Below, piece after piece: positions 19,026 through 28,274 of a stretch of DNA of 64,000 nucleotides. Origin of the DNA: Herbaspirillum huttiense (lineage in GTDB: Bacteria > Pseudomonadota > Gammaproteobacteria > Burkholderiales > Burkholderiaceae_D); NCBI RefSeq assembly GCF_004367745.1, contig NZ_CP037993.1, positions 3,782,001 through 3,846,000 of the forward strand, read 5' to 3'. The stretch's first letter is position 1, and the number at the start of each line of letters is the position of its first letter. The notes under the pieces were generated by a model. The model ran no database searches, was not told the DNA's origin, and worked only from the letters and a program-made list of their open reading frames with translations. Made by a program: the position numbers and the translations under genes.

Positions 19026-20366
19026 ATGCTGAACTTACCCCACTCCCGTCTGCATCCGCACCAGGACGGCCTGCCGGCCCGTACCCGTCTGTCGCGCCGC
19101 GTGGCGCTGGCCCTGTGCGGCGTGGCCGCGCCGCTGTGGCTGGCCGCCCCGGCGCATGCCGGCATTTCGATGGTGCAACCACCCAAGCGTATCGATGCCA
19201 CCAAGCCACTGGAGCTGACGCTGCTGGTGTCCGAGGACGAGCAGGCCCAGCGCACCTATCAGTTGCCCGCCACGCTGCTGGTGGCGGCCTCGGCCGACAT
19301 GATTCCGCCGCAGCAGATCGCCCTGCAGCGCGTCGATGGCGAAGACAGCCTGACCCTGAAGCAAGGTGAGTTCCGCAAGGTGCGCTATCGCGGCGAGTTG
19401 CCGCGCCGCCTGCGCGGCATGGTGCGTATCGAACCGATCGGCATGGATGCTTCGCCGGTGCTGGTGGCGGTGGTACGCCCGGATCCGTCGCTGGGGCCCT
19501 TGCCGGAGTCGCCCGACCTGATCAACACGCCGCTGGCCGATTCGACCAGCAAGGTCGCGCCGGTGGCCCCTTCGGCCACGGTATTTACGCCGGGTGCCAA
19601 TGCCTCGCCCATCGACAGTGCACCGGCAGCTGAGGACATCCTCTCCAACAATCGCCGGCTGTCCTTCAATGAGCCGATGTATTTCACGGTGGGGCACAAC
19701 AATGGTGATACCAATGCGCGCTTCCAGCTCAGCTTCAAGTTCCGCGTGTTCGTGCCGGACGATCCGCGCTCGCGCGGCCTGCTGGACAATCTCTACCTGG
19801 GCTACACGCAGTTCTCGCTGTGGGACCTGTCGGCCCCCTCGGCCCCCTTCCGCGATACCAGCTATCGCCCCAGCCTGTATTACTACCTGCCGGACGTGGG
19901 TATACAGAACCGCGTCTTCAGCCGCATCGGCATCGCCACCGGCCTGGAGCACGAGTCCAATGGACGCGACGGCACGGCCTCGCGCAGCATCAATACCTAC
20001 TTCATCGAGCCGACCTTCAACTTCGGTAATCTCAACGACTATCACTTCAAGGTCGCGCCCAAGGTCTATGCCTATCTCGGCCCGACCCGCGACAACCCGG
20101 ACATTGCCGACTATCGCGGCCACCTGGACCTGAAGCTGGCCTATGGCAAACCCGACGGTCTGGAAGTGGCGACCATGCTGCGCAAGGGCAAACTGGGCGG
20201 CAAGTACAGCGCCGAAACCCAGGTCACCTACCCGCTCTCGCGCCTGGTGCCCGGTACCGCCGGCTATCTGATGGCCAGCTACTTCTACGGCTATGGCGAG
20301 AGCCTGCTGACCTACAACCAGAAGGATCATCCGCAACTGCGCATCGGTTATGCGCTGTGGCGATGA
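19026..20366 (+). CDS. pldA: Outer-membrane phospholipase A
   Basis: The protein has 446 aa from the ATG at 19026, preceded by AAGGA. The signal peptide ends near LAAPAHA. Residues about 40–200 are a family-specific N-terminal region. The C-terminal ~270 residues are the 12-strand OMPLA barrel, with YTQFSLWDLSAPSAPFRDTS and the catalytic HES in EHESNGRDG (about residues 308–316). SRSINTYF follows at about 318 and supplies the Asn of the catalytic triad. OMPLA hydrolyses phospholipids that reach the outer leaflet. E. coli PldA is about 290 aa, so the N-terminal extension is a betaproteobacterial feature. The lysolipids it makes are substrates for the LplT/PlsC-type protein at 9–10.8 kb. Confidence 0.92.
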   Translation: MLNLPHSRLHPHQDGLPARTRLSRRVALALCGVAAPLWLAAPAHAGISMVQPPKRIDATKPLELTLLVSEDEQAQRTYQLPATLLVAASADMIPPQQIALQRVDGEDSLTLKQGEFRKVRYRGELPRRLRGMVRIEPIGMDASPVLVAVVRPDPSLGPLPESPDLINTPLADSTSKVAPVAPSATVFTPGANASPIDSAPAAEDILSNNRRLSFNEPMYFTVGHNNGDTNARFQLSFKFRVFVPDDPRSRGLLDNLYLGYTQFSLWDLSAPSAPFRDTSYRPSLYYYLPDVGIQNRVFSRIGIATGLEHESNGRDGTASRSINTYFIEPTFNFGNLNDYHFKVAPKVYAYLGPTRDNPDIADYRGHLDLKLAYGKPDGLEVATMLRKGKLGGKYSAETQVTYPLSRLVPGTAGYLMASYFYGYGESLLTYNQKDHPQLRIGYALWR

Positions 20367-20390
20367 GCGCCTGGCACATCACATGAAGCA

Positions 20391-20422
20391 AAACGGGGAT
20401 GCACATGCATCCCCGTTTTTTT
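20391..20422. terminator. Bidirectional terminator between pldA and gor
   Basis: AACGGGGATGC-ACAT-GCATCCCCGTT forms an 11-bp perfect stem. It is followed by a T7 run on the plus strand and TTTTGC on the minus strand. It serves the two convergent genes. Confidence 0.92.
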
Positions 20423-20445
20423 AAGTGCTGCCTGAAGGGCAGGCC

Positions 20446-21813
20446 TCAGGCCACCGGCGTGCGCATTGTCACGAACTCTTCGGCGGAGGTCGGATGGATG
20501 CCGATGGTGGCATCGAACTGCGCCTTGGTGGCACCGCATTGCAGGGCTACGGCAAAGCCCTGGATGACTTCACCGGCATCGCCGCCGACCATGTGCACGC
20601 CGAGCACCTTGTCGGTCTGCGCATCGACCACAAGCTTCATGAAGGTGCGTTCGGTATTGCGCGAGAGGGTGTTCTTGAGCGGCTTGAAGTCGGTCTTGAA
20701 GATTTTTACTTCACCATGGGCTTTGCGCGCCTGTTCTTCGGTCAGTCCCACGGTGCCCACATTGGGATGACTGAACACCGCTGTCGGAATGTTCTGGTAG
20801 GACATCACGCGCTCGCCCTTGCCGAACAGGCGCGCCACCACCACCATCGCTTCGGCCAGCGCCACCGGCGTCAGGGCCACGCGGTCGATTACGTCGCCCA
20901 CGGCGAGAATCGATGGCACGTTGCTCTCGAAATTCTCATTGACCACCACAGCGCCGTTTTCCTTCAAGACGACACCGGCCTGCTCCAGCCCCAGGCCGCG
21001 TGTATTGGGCGTACGCCCGGTGGCAAACAGCACGCACTCCGCCGCCACGGTTTCGCCATTGGTCAGGCGCACCTGCTTGACGCTGTCTTCGCCCGCATGC
21101 GGCGCTTCGATGGCGGCAATGCTGGCATCGAAGACCAGGCGGATGCCCTTCTTGGCCATTTCATCGGCGAGGTGGATGCCCAGGTCGGCATCCATGTTGC
21201 GCAAGAGGCGTTCGCGGCGATACACCAGCGTCACGTCGCTGCCCAGGCCATTGAGGATGGACGCCAGTTCCACGGCGATATAGCCGCCGCCCAGCACCAC
21301 CGCGCGTTTCGGCAGGCCCTTGAGATGGAAGAAATCGTCCGAAGTGATCCCCAGCTCGCTGCCCGGGATCTGCGGCTTGTCGGGATGGCCGCCGGTGGCC
21401 ACCAGGATGTGGCGGGCCGTGAAGCGCTTGCCTTCCACGCTCACCGTATGCGCATCTTCCACCGTGGCGAAGCCACGATGCAGGCTCACGTTGGCGCCAT
21501 CGAGCAGGCGCTGGTAGATGCCGTTGAGGTGCGTGATCTCGCGGTCCTTGTTGGCGATCAGGGCCGGCCAGTCGAAGGTGGGTTCGCTGTGCAAGGTCCA
21601 GCCGTAACCGGCGGCATCAGCGAAATCCTCGTGGAAATGGGCGCTGTAGGACATCAGCTTCTTGGGAATGCAGCCGACGTTGACGCAGGTGCCGCCCAGA
21701 TCGCCCTTCTCGGCCAGCCCGACGCGGGCCCCGGCCTGGCCGGCGAAGCGCGCTGCGCGCACGCCACCGGAACCGCCGCCGATGGTGAAGAGGTCGTAAT
21801 CGTATTGGCTCAT
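20446..21813 (-). CDS. gor: Glutathione-disulfide reductase
   Basis: The protein has 455 aa from the ATG at 21813 (MSQYDYDLFTIGGGSGG), with GGAG seven bases upstream. It is a class I flavoprotein disulfide reductase with an FAD-binding GGGSGGVRAA, the redox-active pair in GGTCVNVGCIPKK (about C42/C47), the NADPH site GGGYIAVELASILNGLG with downstream arginines (YRRERLLR), and the C-terminal His-Glu motif HPTSAEE. These features fit glutathione reductase rather than lipoamide dehydrogenase. It reduces GSSG in the cytoplasm. It lies 64 bases downstream of the ABC permease gene on the same strand, but has its own ribosome site. Confidence 0.94.
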   Translation of the reverse strand: MSQYDYDLFTIGGGSGGVRAARFAGQAGARVGLAEKGDLGGTCVNVGCIPKKLMSYSAHFHEDFADAAGYGWTLHSEPTFDWPALIANKDREITHLNGIYQRLLDGANVSLHRGFATVEDAHTVSVEGKRFTARHILVATGGHPDKPQIPGSELGITSDDFFHLKGLPKRAVVLGGGYIAVELASILNGLGSDVTLVYRRERLLRNMDADLGIHLADEMAKKGIRLVFDASIAAIEAPHAGEDSVKQVRLTNGETVAAECVLFATGRTPNTRGLGLEQAGVVLKENGAVVVNENFESNVPSILAVGDVIDRVALTPVALAEAMVVVARLFGKGERVMSYQNIPTAVFSHPNVGTVGLTEEQARKAHGEVKIFKTDFKPLKNTLSRNTERTFMKLVVDAQTDKVLGVHMVGGDAGEVIQGFAVALQCGATKAQFDATIGIHPTSAEEFVTMRTPVA

Positions 21814-21877
21814 GGTTTCTCCAGAGAGTGGCCGCAGCCCCCTGGCCACGCCCATTGTTGGTCTTTGCGTGCTTGGG

Positions 21878-23533
21878 TTATGCGGGCGGAAGCGCGCTTT
21901 GCAAGTCCGTGCGGCGCTTGCCATCGAGGGCCCGCATCACCAGCAGCACCGGTGCCAGCCCCACCAGCACGATGGACAAGGCCGGCAAGGCCGCCTCGCC
22001 CAGGCGCTCATCGCGCGCCAGGTTGTGCGCGATCACGGCCAGGGTATCGGTATCGAAGGGACGCAGCAGCAAGGTCGCCGGCAACTCCTTGACCACATCG
22101 ACGAAGACCATCAGCGCCGCCACCGCCAGCGACCGCCACAACAAGGGCATGTGCAGGCGCCAGGCAATCACTGCGCGCGAACTGCCCAGGGTGCGCGCCG
22201 CTTCGTCGAGACTGGCCGGAATACGGGTGTAGCCGGACTCCACCGACTGCACCGCAACCGCCGTGAAGCGTACCAGATACGCATAGATCACGCCCAGCGA
22301 GCTGGCTGTGAGCAGCACGCCCAGCCCCGCCGCCGGCCACAGCGCCTGCAGCCAGGCTACCGGCAGCAGGATGCCGACCGCGATGACCGAGCCGGGAATG
22401 GCATAGCCCATGCCGGCCAGGCGAGCGGTCAGGCGCAGCACCAGTCCCTGCAGGCGCGGCAGGTGCGCGCCGCGCAGCGCGAAGCACAGGCCGAGCGCCA
22501 GCACGATGGCCGCCAGCGCCGCCATGCCGCCGAAGCGGAAGCTGTTCCACACCCAGCCGGCATAGCGGGCCAGATCGAAAGCGGGCATGGCGGCGTCGCT
22601 GCTGCCCCACTGCCCGGCCCACAACTGCAACAGGATCGCCACCGGCAGCACGAAGCCCAGCACCACCGGCAAGCCGCACACCGCCCAGGCCGCCAGCGTC
22701 TGTGCGCGAGACAATTGCGGCAGGCGCGCCTCGGCCCCCTCGCTGCCGCGCGCACCGCGTGTGGCCGCAAAGCGCATGCGGCCCTGCTCGCGCCGCTCCA
22801 GCCACAGCAGCAGCGACACGAAGAGCAGCAGCAGCGACGCGTACTGGGCGGCGGCAATGCGGTCATCCAATACAACCCAGGCCTTGTAGATGCCGGTGGT
22901 GAAAGTGGTCAGGCCGAAGTAGGCCGAGACACCGTAATCGGCCAGCGTTTCCATGAGCGCCAGCGCTGCCCCGGCCGCCAGGGCCGGACGCGCCAGCGGC
23001 AGGGCCACGCGCCGGATGCGTTCGGATAGCGGCGTGCCCAGCATGCGGGCAGCCTCCATCAGGTGCATGCCGCGCTCGGAGAGCGCATTGCGCGCCAGCA
23101 GGTAGGCATAGGGATAGAGCGTGAAGACGAACATGCACACCGCCCCCGGCAAGCCGCGCACATCCATGCGCCAGCCCGGGAACCAGCCGCGCAGCGTGCT
23201 CTGCACGGCCCCCGCGTATTGCAGGAAATCGGTATAGGCATAGGCCGACACGTAGGCCGGCATGGCCATCGGCAACAGCAGCGCCCAGGACAGCCAGCGC
23301 CGTCCGCGAAACTCGAACAGGCTCACCGTCACCGCCGCTGCACCACCGACGATGACCACGCCCAGCGGCACCATCAGCGCCAGCCAGCCGGAGGTGGCCA
23401 GGTAGCCGGGCAATACGGTCTGCATTTGCTGGCGCAGGTTGTCGATGCCGGCCGCATCCAGCCCGAACCAGGCAGCGAGGATGCCGAAGAGCGGCAAAGC
23501 GATCAGGACAGCGAGCAAACCGATGATGTGCAT
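21878..23533 (-). CDS. Fe3+-type ABC transporter permease (duplicated, FbpB-like)
   Basis: The protein has 551 aa from the ATG at 23533; a TTG at 23608 would add 25 residues without an SD. It carries two tandem binding-protein-dependent permease domains, each with about six helices. The first has the coupling-loop motif EAARMLGTPLSERIRRVALP and the second EAARTLGSSRAVIAWRLHMP, the pattern of FbpB/SfuB iron(III) permeases. It lies divergent from its probable ATPase across a 108-base gap. No substrate-binding protein gene is next to it. Confidence 0.9.
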   Translation of the reverse strand: MHIIGLLAVLIALPLFGILAAWFGLDAAGIDNLRQQMQTVLPGYLATSGWLALMVPLGVVIVGGAAAVTVSLFEFRGRRWLSWALLLPMAMPAYVSAYAYTDFLQYAGAVQSTLRGWFPGWRMDVRGLPGAVCMFVFTLYPYAYLLARNALSERGMHLMEAARMLGTPLSERIRRVALPLARPALAAGAALALMETLADYGVSAYFGLTTFTTGIYKAWVVLDDRIAAAQYASLLLLFVSLLLWLERREQGRMRFAATRGARGSEGAEARLPQLSRAQTLAAWAVCGLPVVLGFVLPVAILLQLWAGQWGSSDAAMPAFDLARYAGWVWNSFRFGGMAALAAIVLALGLCFALRGAHLPRLQGLVLRLTARLAGMGYAIPGSVIAVGILLPVAWLQALWPAAGLGVLLTASSLGVIYAYLVRFTAVAVQSVESGYTRIPASLDEAARTLGSSRAVIAWRLHMPLLWRSLAVAALMVFVDVVKELPATLLLRPFDTDTLAVIAHNLARDERLGEAALPALSIVLVGLAPVLLVMRALDGKRRTDLQSALPPA

Positions 23534-23641
23534 AAACAGGAACGGCCCAATGAAGAATTGCCAGGGGAAGTCGGCGGTCCATGCGCTACACTGCGCACTC
23601 CGAGACAAACGCGAATTGTAACCATTTCATCGAGCCTGCCC

Positions 23642-24724
23642 ATGTTTCTGGAAGTCGATCACGTCAGTATCCGTTATCCCCGCAGCGCCCAGGCGGCCGT
23701 CGATGCCGTCTCGCTGCGCCTGCAGCCGGGCGAGCTGGGCGCCCTGATCGGCCCCTCCGGCAGCGGCAAGACCAGCCTGCTGCGGGCCGTGGCCGGCCTG
23801 GAACCGGCGCAATCAGGCCGTATCCGGCTAGACGGAACATTGCTGGAAGGAGATGGCGTGCGCGTGCCGGCCGAGGCGCGGCGCATCGGGATGGTGTTCC
23901 AGGATTTCGCGCTGTTTCCGCATCTGGATGTGGCGGCCAATATCGGCTTTGGCTTGCGCGGCATGGCGCGTGCGCAGCGGGAACAGATCGTCACGCAGAT
24001 GCTGGCCCTGGTCGGCCTGCCCGAGGCCGGCAGCAAATTCCCGCACCAGCTGTCCGGTGGCCAGCAGCAGCGCATTGCCCTGGCGCGCGCGCTGGCACCG
24101 CAGCCACGCCTGCTGTTGCTGGACGAACCGTTTTCGAGCCTGGATGTGGAACTGCGCGAACGCCTGGCGCACGACGTGCGCGACATCCTCAAGCGCACCG
24201 GCACCACCGCCCTGATGGTCACGCACGATCAGCTGGAAGCCTTTGCGGTGGCCGATGTGGTGGGGGTGATGCGGCACGGCCGATTGGAACAGTGGGATAC
24301 GCCCTACGCGCTCTACCATCGTCCGGCCACCCGCTTTGCGGCGGATTTCATCGGACATGGGGTGTTGCTGCGCGGGGAAGTGCAGGCTGCGGCGGATGGA
24401 GGGATACAAGGCGAGATCAGCGTCCAGACCGCAGCAGGCCTGTTGCGCGGACTGCCGGTGGAAAGCGGACGCGATGCCAGCGCCGCGCAGGTCGATGTAT
24501 TGCTGCGGGCCGACGACGTCATGCACGACGACGCGTCCCCCTTCAAGGCGCAGGTGGTGCGCAAGTCATTCCGGGGCGCGGAATTTCTCTACACCCTGGC
24601 GCTGGAGAACGGCCAGCTACTGCTCTCGCTGGTGCCTTCGCATCACGATCATGCGGTGGGGGAATGGATAGGGATCCGGTTGGATGTGACGCATCTGGTG
24701 ACATTTCCCTTGGCCGCCAACTGA
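23642..24724 (+). CDS. Fe3+-type ABC transporter ATPase (FbpC-like)
   Basis: The protein has 360 aa from the ATG at 23642. Walker A is GPSGSGKTS (about residues 37–45), the Q-loop is FQDFALFPHLDV, the signature is LSGGQQQRIALARAL (about 137), and Walker B is LLLLDEPFSSLD (about 157). A C-terminal TOBE-like region (about 250–350) is typical of the FbpC/PotA group. It should energise the divergent permease at 21.9–23.5 kb. The substrate (iron(III), or another metal or anion) is inferred from permease class. I see no Fur box in the shared 108-base promoter region. Confidence 0.9.
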   Translation: MFLEVDHVSIRYPRSAQAAVDAVSLRLQPGELGALIGPSGSGKTSLLRAVAGLEPAQSGRIRLDGTLLEGDGVRVPAEARRIGMVFQDFALFPHLDVAANIGFGLRGMARAQREQIVTQMLALVGLPEAGSKFPHQLSGGQQQRIALARALAPQPRLLLLDEPFSSLDVELRERLAHDVRDILKRTGTTALMVTHDQLEAFAVADVVGVMRHGRLEQWDTPYALYHRPATRFAADFIGHGVLLRGEVQAAADGGIQGEISVQTAAGLLRGLPVESGRDASAAQVDVLLRADDVMHDDASPFKAQVVRKSFRGAEFLYTLALENGQLLLSLVPSHHDHAVGEWIGIRLDVTHLVTFPLAAN

Positions 24725-24769
24725 AAAATCAATCACGAATTTTGTCCCTGATGTGATGTTTCCTTAAGC

Positions 24770-24795
24770 CTCCCCTGCTGAGGGGGAGTTGTCTG
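24770..24795 (+). terminator. Weak terminator-like hairpin after the ATPase gene
   Basis: CTCCCCT-GCTG-AGGGGGAG forms a 7-bp GC-rich stem followed by TTGTCTGATTTC. The T-run is poor. Confidence 0.4.
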
Positions 24796-24985
24796 ATTTC
24801 TCCAATCTTGTATCCCATAGTAGTCCACTAATAAACTCTAATAGTCATTTTCACGGAGCCGGGAACCCGGCCTCAGGTACCTGATCTATCGCCCAGTTTT
24901 GAGTCTGCGTGCATAGGCCAGTGACCTCAGTGTCCGGATGCTGGTCAAGTCGCATTCCCAAAAATGCCGACACAACCCTTCCGTG

Positions 24986-27484
24986 ATGATGACGACTCTC
25001 TCCGACTCCTTTGCTGGTGCCTGGCCACCAGCTTCGCGCGTGATGCGTCTGCTCACTTCGCCAAGCAGCGATGTGAACTCAGATGAACTCATGGCCGAAA
25101 AATTTCAGGCCGTCGAATGCATCGGCCCGGACCTGGATGGCTACGATATCGATGAAGCCATCGCTGGATACCGCCTGCAACTCTCCTGCCTCAGTCTCGA
25201 CGCACATCTTTCCTTGCGCAAGTTCATCGCTCAGCCGGTATTGCTGATCTTGCAGAGCGATGCGAAACCACGCCATTTCCATGGCCACGTTACGCAATGC
25301 CGACTGCAAGGGGCCAATGGTGGAATGGCGCGTTATCTCCTGACCATCGAACCCTGGCTGGCATTCTTGCGCTATCGCCGTGACAGCAGGGTTTATCAAG
25401 ACTTGACCGTACCTGAGATCATCGATGCCGTCTTGCGCGACTACCAGGGCCAAGGCAAGCTGCAACCCCAATGGCGCATGGATCTGCGCGACACCAGGGT
25501 GTACGCCCGGCGCAGCCTGGTCACGCAATATCAGGAATCCGATCTGGCCTTCATCAGCCGCCTGTTGAGCGAGGAAGGCATGTTCTACTACGTCGAACAT
25601 GCCGGGGTAAGCAACAGCCCCAGCCTGGGCGCGCATACCGTAGTCATCGCCGATCACAACGCCAGCTTCCAGAGCAATGCGCGCGCGGACGTCCAGTTCA
25701 CTCAAGCCAGTGCCGTGATGGCACAAGACAGCATTGATCGCTGGCGCAGTCTGGACCGCTGGCAGACAAACTCGGTGGAGATTCTCACCTGGGACTATCG
25801 GCAAGCCAGCGTACGCGAGGCCACCAGTGCCACGCCAGTTCAACCGGGATCTGCAGGCCTGGTGCTGGCCAGCCGCGATGCGCCTGGCATCTATGCCAAC
25901 GAAAACCGCGCCCAAGCCGACCGTCAGGCCAACATGCGGATGCAAGCCATTGAAGCCCACAACCAGATCTTCACGGGGGCCGGCACGGTGCGCAGTTTCG
26001 CTCCCGGTACGACCTTCAAGCTGAATGGTCATCCCGAGCATGACGGCAGAGAGGACGATCGCTTCGTCTTGATGAGAGTCGTCCACCAGGCTCACAACAA
26101 TCTTCGCGCCGATCTCAAGGCAGACGTGATGAAGCTCTTGGGCCAAGCTGTGCTGCCTGAAGAAGAACACCACAGCAGCCTCCTGGATGCTGCGCTGATG
26201 CCTGGCAACGGCGAGGTGCGCCCGGTGTATCGCAATCGTTTCGAAGCCAGCCCATACAACATTCCTTATCGCCCTTTGCTCACCACCCCTGACGGCCAGG
26301 CCCTGTATGCCAAACCTACAGTCACTGGTCAGCAGACGGCCGTCGTGGTCGGTATCCGAGGACAAGCGGTGCACACCGATCGCGACCACCGCGTGCGAGT
26401 ACAGTTTCATTGGCAGCGTGGCGAGCGCAGCCACAGCAGTCTGAGTTCGCCCTCCCGTGGCGGCCACAGTGGCGCACCTGCCAATGAAGCCTCTGGCACC
26501 TGGGTGCGGGTAGTGGCAGGACTGGCACCGACGGCGGGTGCAAACTGGGGCGGGCACGCGTTACCCCGCGTCGACCAGGAGGTGCTGATCGATTTCATCG
26601 AGGGCGACATTGATCGTCCCGTCGTGATCGGCACACTCTATAACGGCCGAGGCCAGGACAACGCTCAAGGCAACCGGGCTGTTCAAGGTGCCGGTGCCGC
26701 CACCGGCAACGCCCCGCCCTGGTTCGCCGGAAGCAGTGGTCCCCACGGCCACGCAGCGGTTCTCTCGGGCATCAAGACCCAGGCCATGGGGACGAGTCAA
26801 AGCGGCACTGGCGGCTACCAGCAACTGGTGTTCGACGACACGCCTGGCCAGTCGCGCGCATCGCTGCAACAGCACACCGATGCCCACGATGGTGCCAGCG
26901 AACTCAATCTGGGTGCCTTGCGCCAGCAGACCGACAATCGACGCCTGGTGCCTATGTGCTTCAACGAGGACGTCACTGCCGTTGATGAAAACTATCTGGA
27001 GATATCCCGCGAGTCTTCGTTCATGAGAGGCGGCGGAATTCTCTTCGCGATTATGCTTTTTTCCGTTTACGGATGGAATGTGGTCCCCGATATTTTCAGA
27101 CCAGGATTTTCGTGGTTTCAACCTAGTCTCCTTATCGGAATACTCTCTTTATGCGTGGCAACGGCCAGCATAATCCTCACTTTAAAACTGCTCTATCTCG
27201 ACCTACGCCTCCCGCGCGACACCCCGATTCGCTTCAACCGCAAGACTCAAAAAATCTATGTCTACGAGTTTGTGAAACCGAAATACTGGTTCCAATTATG
27301 GCGCACGGAAATCAAGGTCCATGACTGGAATTGCATCGAGGCGGAACTCATCAAGATAGCGGGCTATACAGGAAAGGCTTACGTGGTCAGCCTATCGGGA
27401 TCGATGCAGAAAGCCGATCACTTCAATCGCCCTGAAATCGATGCGTTGCCCAAGACAACACGACGACATCAGATCGGCGAATAA
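24986..27484 (+). CDS. vgrG: Chimeric VgrG spike protein with DUF6708-like membrane C-terminus
   Basis: The protein has 832 aa from the ATG at 24986; an ATG at 24938 adds 16 residues, and neither has an SD. Residues 1–about 430 are the VgrG gp27-like part (QESDLAFISRLLSEEGMFYY). The gp5 OB-fold is about 450–555 (GTWVRVVAG, NWGGHALPRVDQEVLIDF). The linker SELNLGALRQQTDNRR then stops at about residue 653, where VgrGs normally enter DUF2345. What follows is a different domain: YLEISRE, two membrane helices (about 680–703 and 713–735), then RLPRDTPIRFNRKTQKIYVY. This resembles DUF6708, a membrane protein family often encoded near vgrG. No type VI structural genes are in the window. It could be a specialised effector or a deletion fusion. 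Confidence 0.85.
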   Translation: MMTTLSDSFAGAWPPASRVMRLLTSPSSDVNSDELMAEKFQAVECIGPDLDGYDIDEAIAGYRLQLSCLSLDAHLSLRKFIAQPVLLILQSDAKPRHFHGHVTQCRLQGANGGMARYLLTIEPWLAFLRYRRDSRVYQDLTVPEIIDAVLRDYQGQGKLQPQWRMDLRDTRVYARRSLVTQYQESDLAFISRLLSEEGMFYYVEHAGVSNSPSLGAHTVVIADHNASFQSNARADVQFTQASAVMAQDSIDRWRSLDRWQTNSVEILTWDYRQASVREATSATPVQPGSAGLVLASRDAPGIYANENRAQADRQANMRMQAIEAHNQIFTGAGTVRSFAPGTTFKLNGHPEHDGREDDRFVLMRVVHQAHNNLRADLKADVMKLLGQAVLPEEEHHSSLLDAALMPGNGEVRPVYRNRFEASPYNIPYRPLLTTPDGQALYAKPTVTGQQTAVVVGIRGQAVHTDRDHRVRVQFHWQRGERSHSSLSSPSRGGHSGAPANEASGTWVRVVAGLAPTAGANWGGHALPRVDQEVLIDFIEGDIDRPVVIGTLYNGRGQDNAQGNRAVQGAGAATGNAPPWFAGSSGPHGHAAVLSGIKTQAMGTSQSGTGGYQQLVFDDTPGQSRASLQQHTDAHDGASELNLGALRQQTDNRRLVPMCFNEDVTAVDENYLEISRESSFMRGGGILFAIMLFSVYGWNVVPDIFRPGFSWFQPSLLIGILSLCVATASIILTLKLLYLDLRLPRDTPIRFNRKTQKIYVYEFVKPKYWFQLWRTEIKVHDWNCIEAELIKIAGYTGKAYVVSLSGSMQKADHFNRPEIDALPKTTRRHQIGE

Positions 27485-27542
27485 TCGCAAGGGAATCCAT
27501 GGTCCGCGCAAGTCATGCGCAGTCCCCCAAAAGGAAAACACA

Positions 27543-28268
27543 ATGCTGATTTTCAATCATGTGACCGGCGCTGACTACATCGATTTCGATCCAGCGACAG
27601 GGCTCTGGCGTTATCCGGAAACAGAGCCCCACACACCGGAGCTGGACATCATCGCAAGGTTCGCACTCCCGGTACGCGGAAGCTTCACGGAAGTGGACGG
27701 GCATCGCTATTACCTCTACTGGACAGCAGATCGCACCTTGATTTTCAGGCTTCCGGACTGCACGGAGTACGCCTTGTTCCGCCACCTTGATGGCGCACAC
27801 TTTGCAGATTTGCGAGAGGAAAAACGTATTGAGATCGGGCCTGCAACCTCTTGCGATGGCACGGCCATCCCAGGATATTCAACTGTCCGGTTACACGACA
27901 AAAACGGCGCCTTATTGCACCAGGTTTCTTATTTTTCTCACCGGTATCTCCAGCTCTACATGATGGACATCACGCCCTTTACGGACAGAGATCTTGGCAC
28001 ATGGGACTTCTTTGTCGCACTGAAGGATGCCTTCGAGAAAATCGGTACCAAATGCTCCAGCAAGTCCGAGGATCTCCCGCCCGTCAAAAGAATTCGCGCC
28101 ATCACCGGCGAACCCTGCCCCCGCGATGGCTACTGGCTAATCGCCGATACGATGGACAAGCAGATGGAGCTGCAACGAGGCCAGTCGATGCCGCCCCATC
28201 AGGGCCGTAACGTCTGTTGGGAGTGGGTCTCTCATGACTTCATTCCAGAGGGACTTTACTCGGATTGA
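27543..28268 (+). CDS. Unknown protein, probable VgrG-linked immunity/accessory protein
   Basis: The protein has 241 aa from the ATG at 27543, with AAGGA nine bases upstream; the in-frame extension to 27441 overlaps vgrG and is rejected. It has no signal peptide or membrane helix. The C-terminal third holds ITGEPCPRDGYWLI (about residues 186–199) and LQRGQSMPPHQGRNVCWEW. This PCP-x-GYW … G-x-MP pattern recurs, to my recollection, in immunity-like proteins next to type VI effector genes. It starts 58 bases after the VgrG chimera on the same strand. The immunity role is inferred from context and the motif only. Confidence 0.65.
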   Translation: MLIFNHVTGADYIDFDPATGLWRYPETEPHTPELDIIARFALPVRGSFTEVDGHRYYLYWTADRTLIFRLPDCTEYALFRHLDGAHFADLREEKRIEIGPATSCDGTAIPGYSTVRLHDKNGALLHQVSYFSHRYLQLYMMDITPFTDRDLGTWDFFVALKDAFEKIGTKCSSKSEDLPPVKRIRAITGEPCPRDGYWLIADTMDKQMELQRGQSMPPHQGRNVCWEWVSHDFIPEGLYSD

Positions 28269-28274
28269 AACGAA

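Noticed and set aside
23534..23641. Fur box in the divergent iron-type ABC promoter region
   Set aside because: Only GCGAATTGTAACCATTTC is vaguely AT-rich; it lacks the GATAAT-type repeats of a Fur site.
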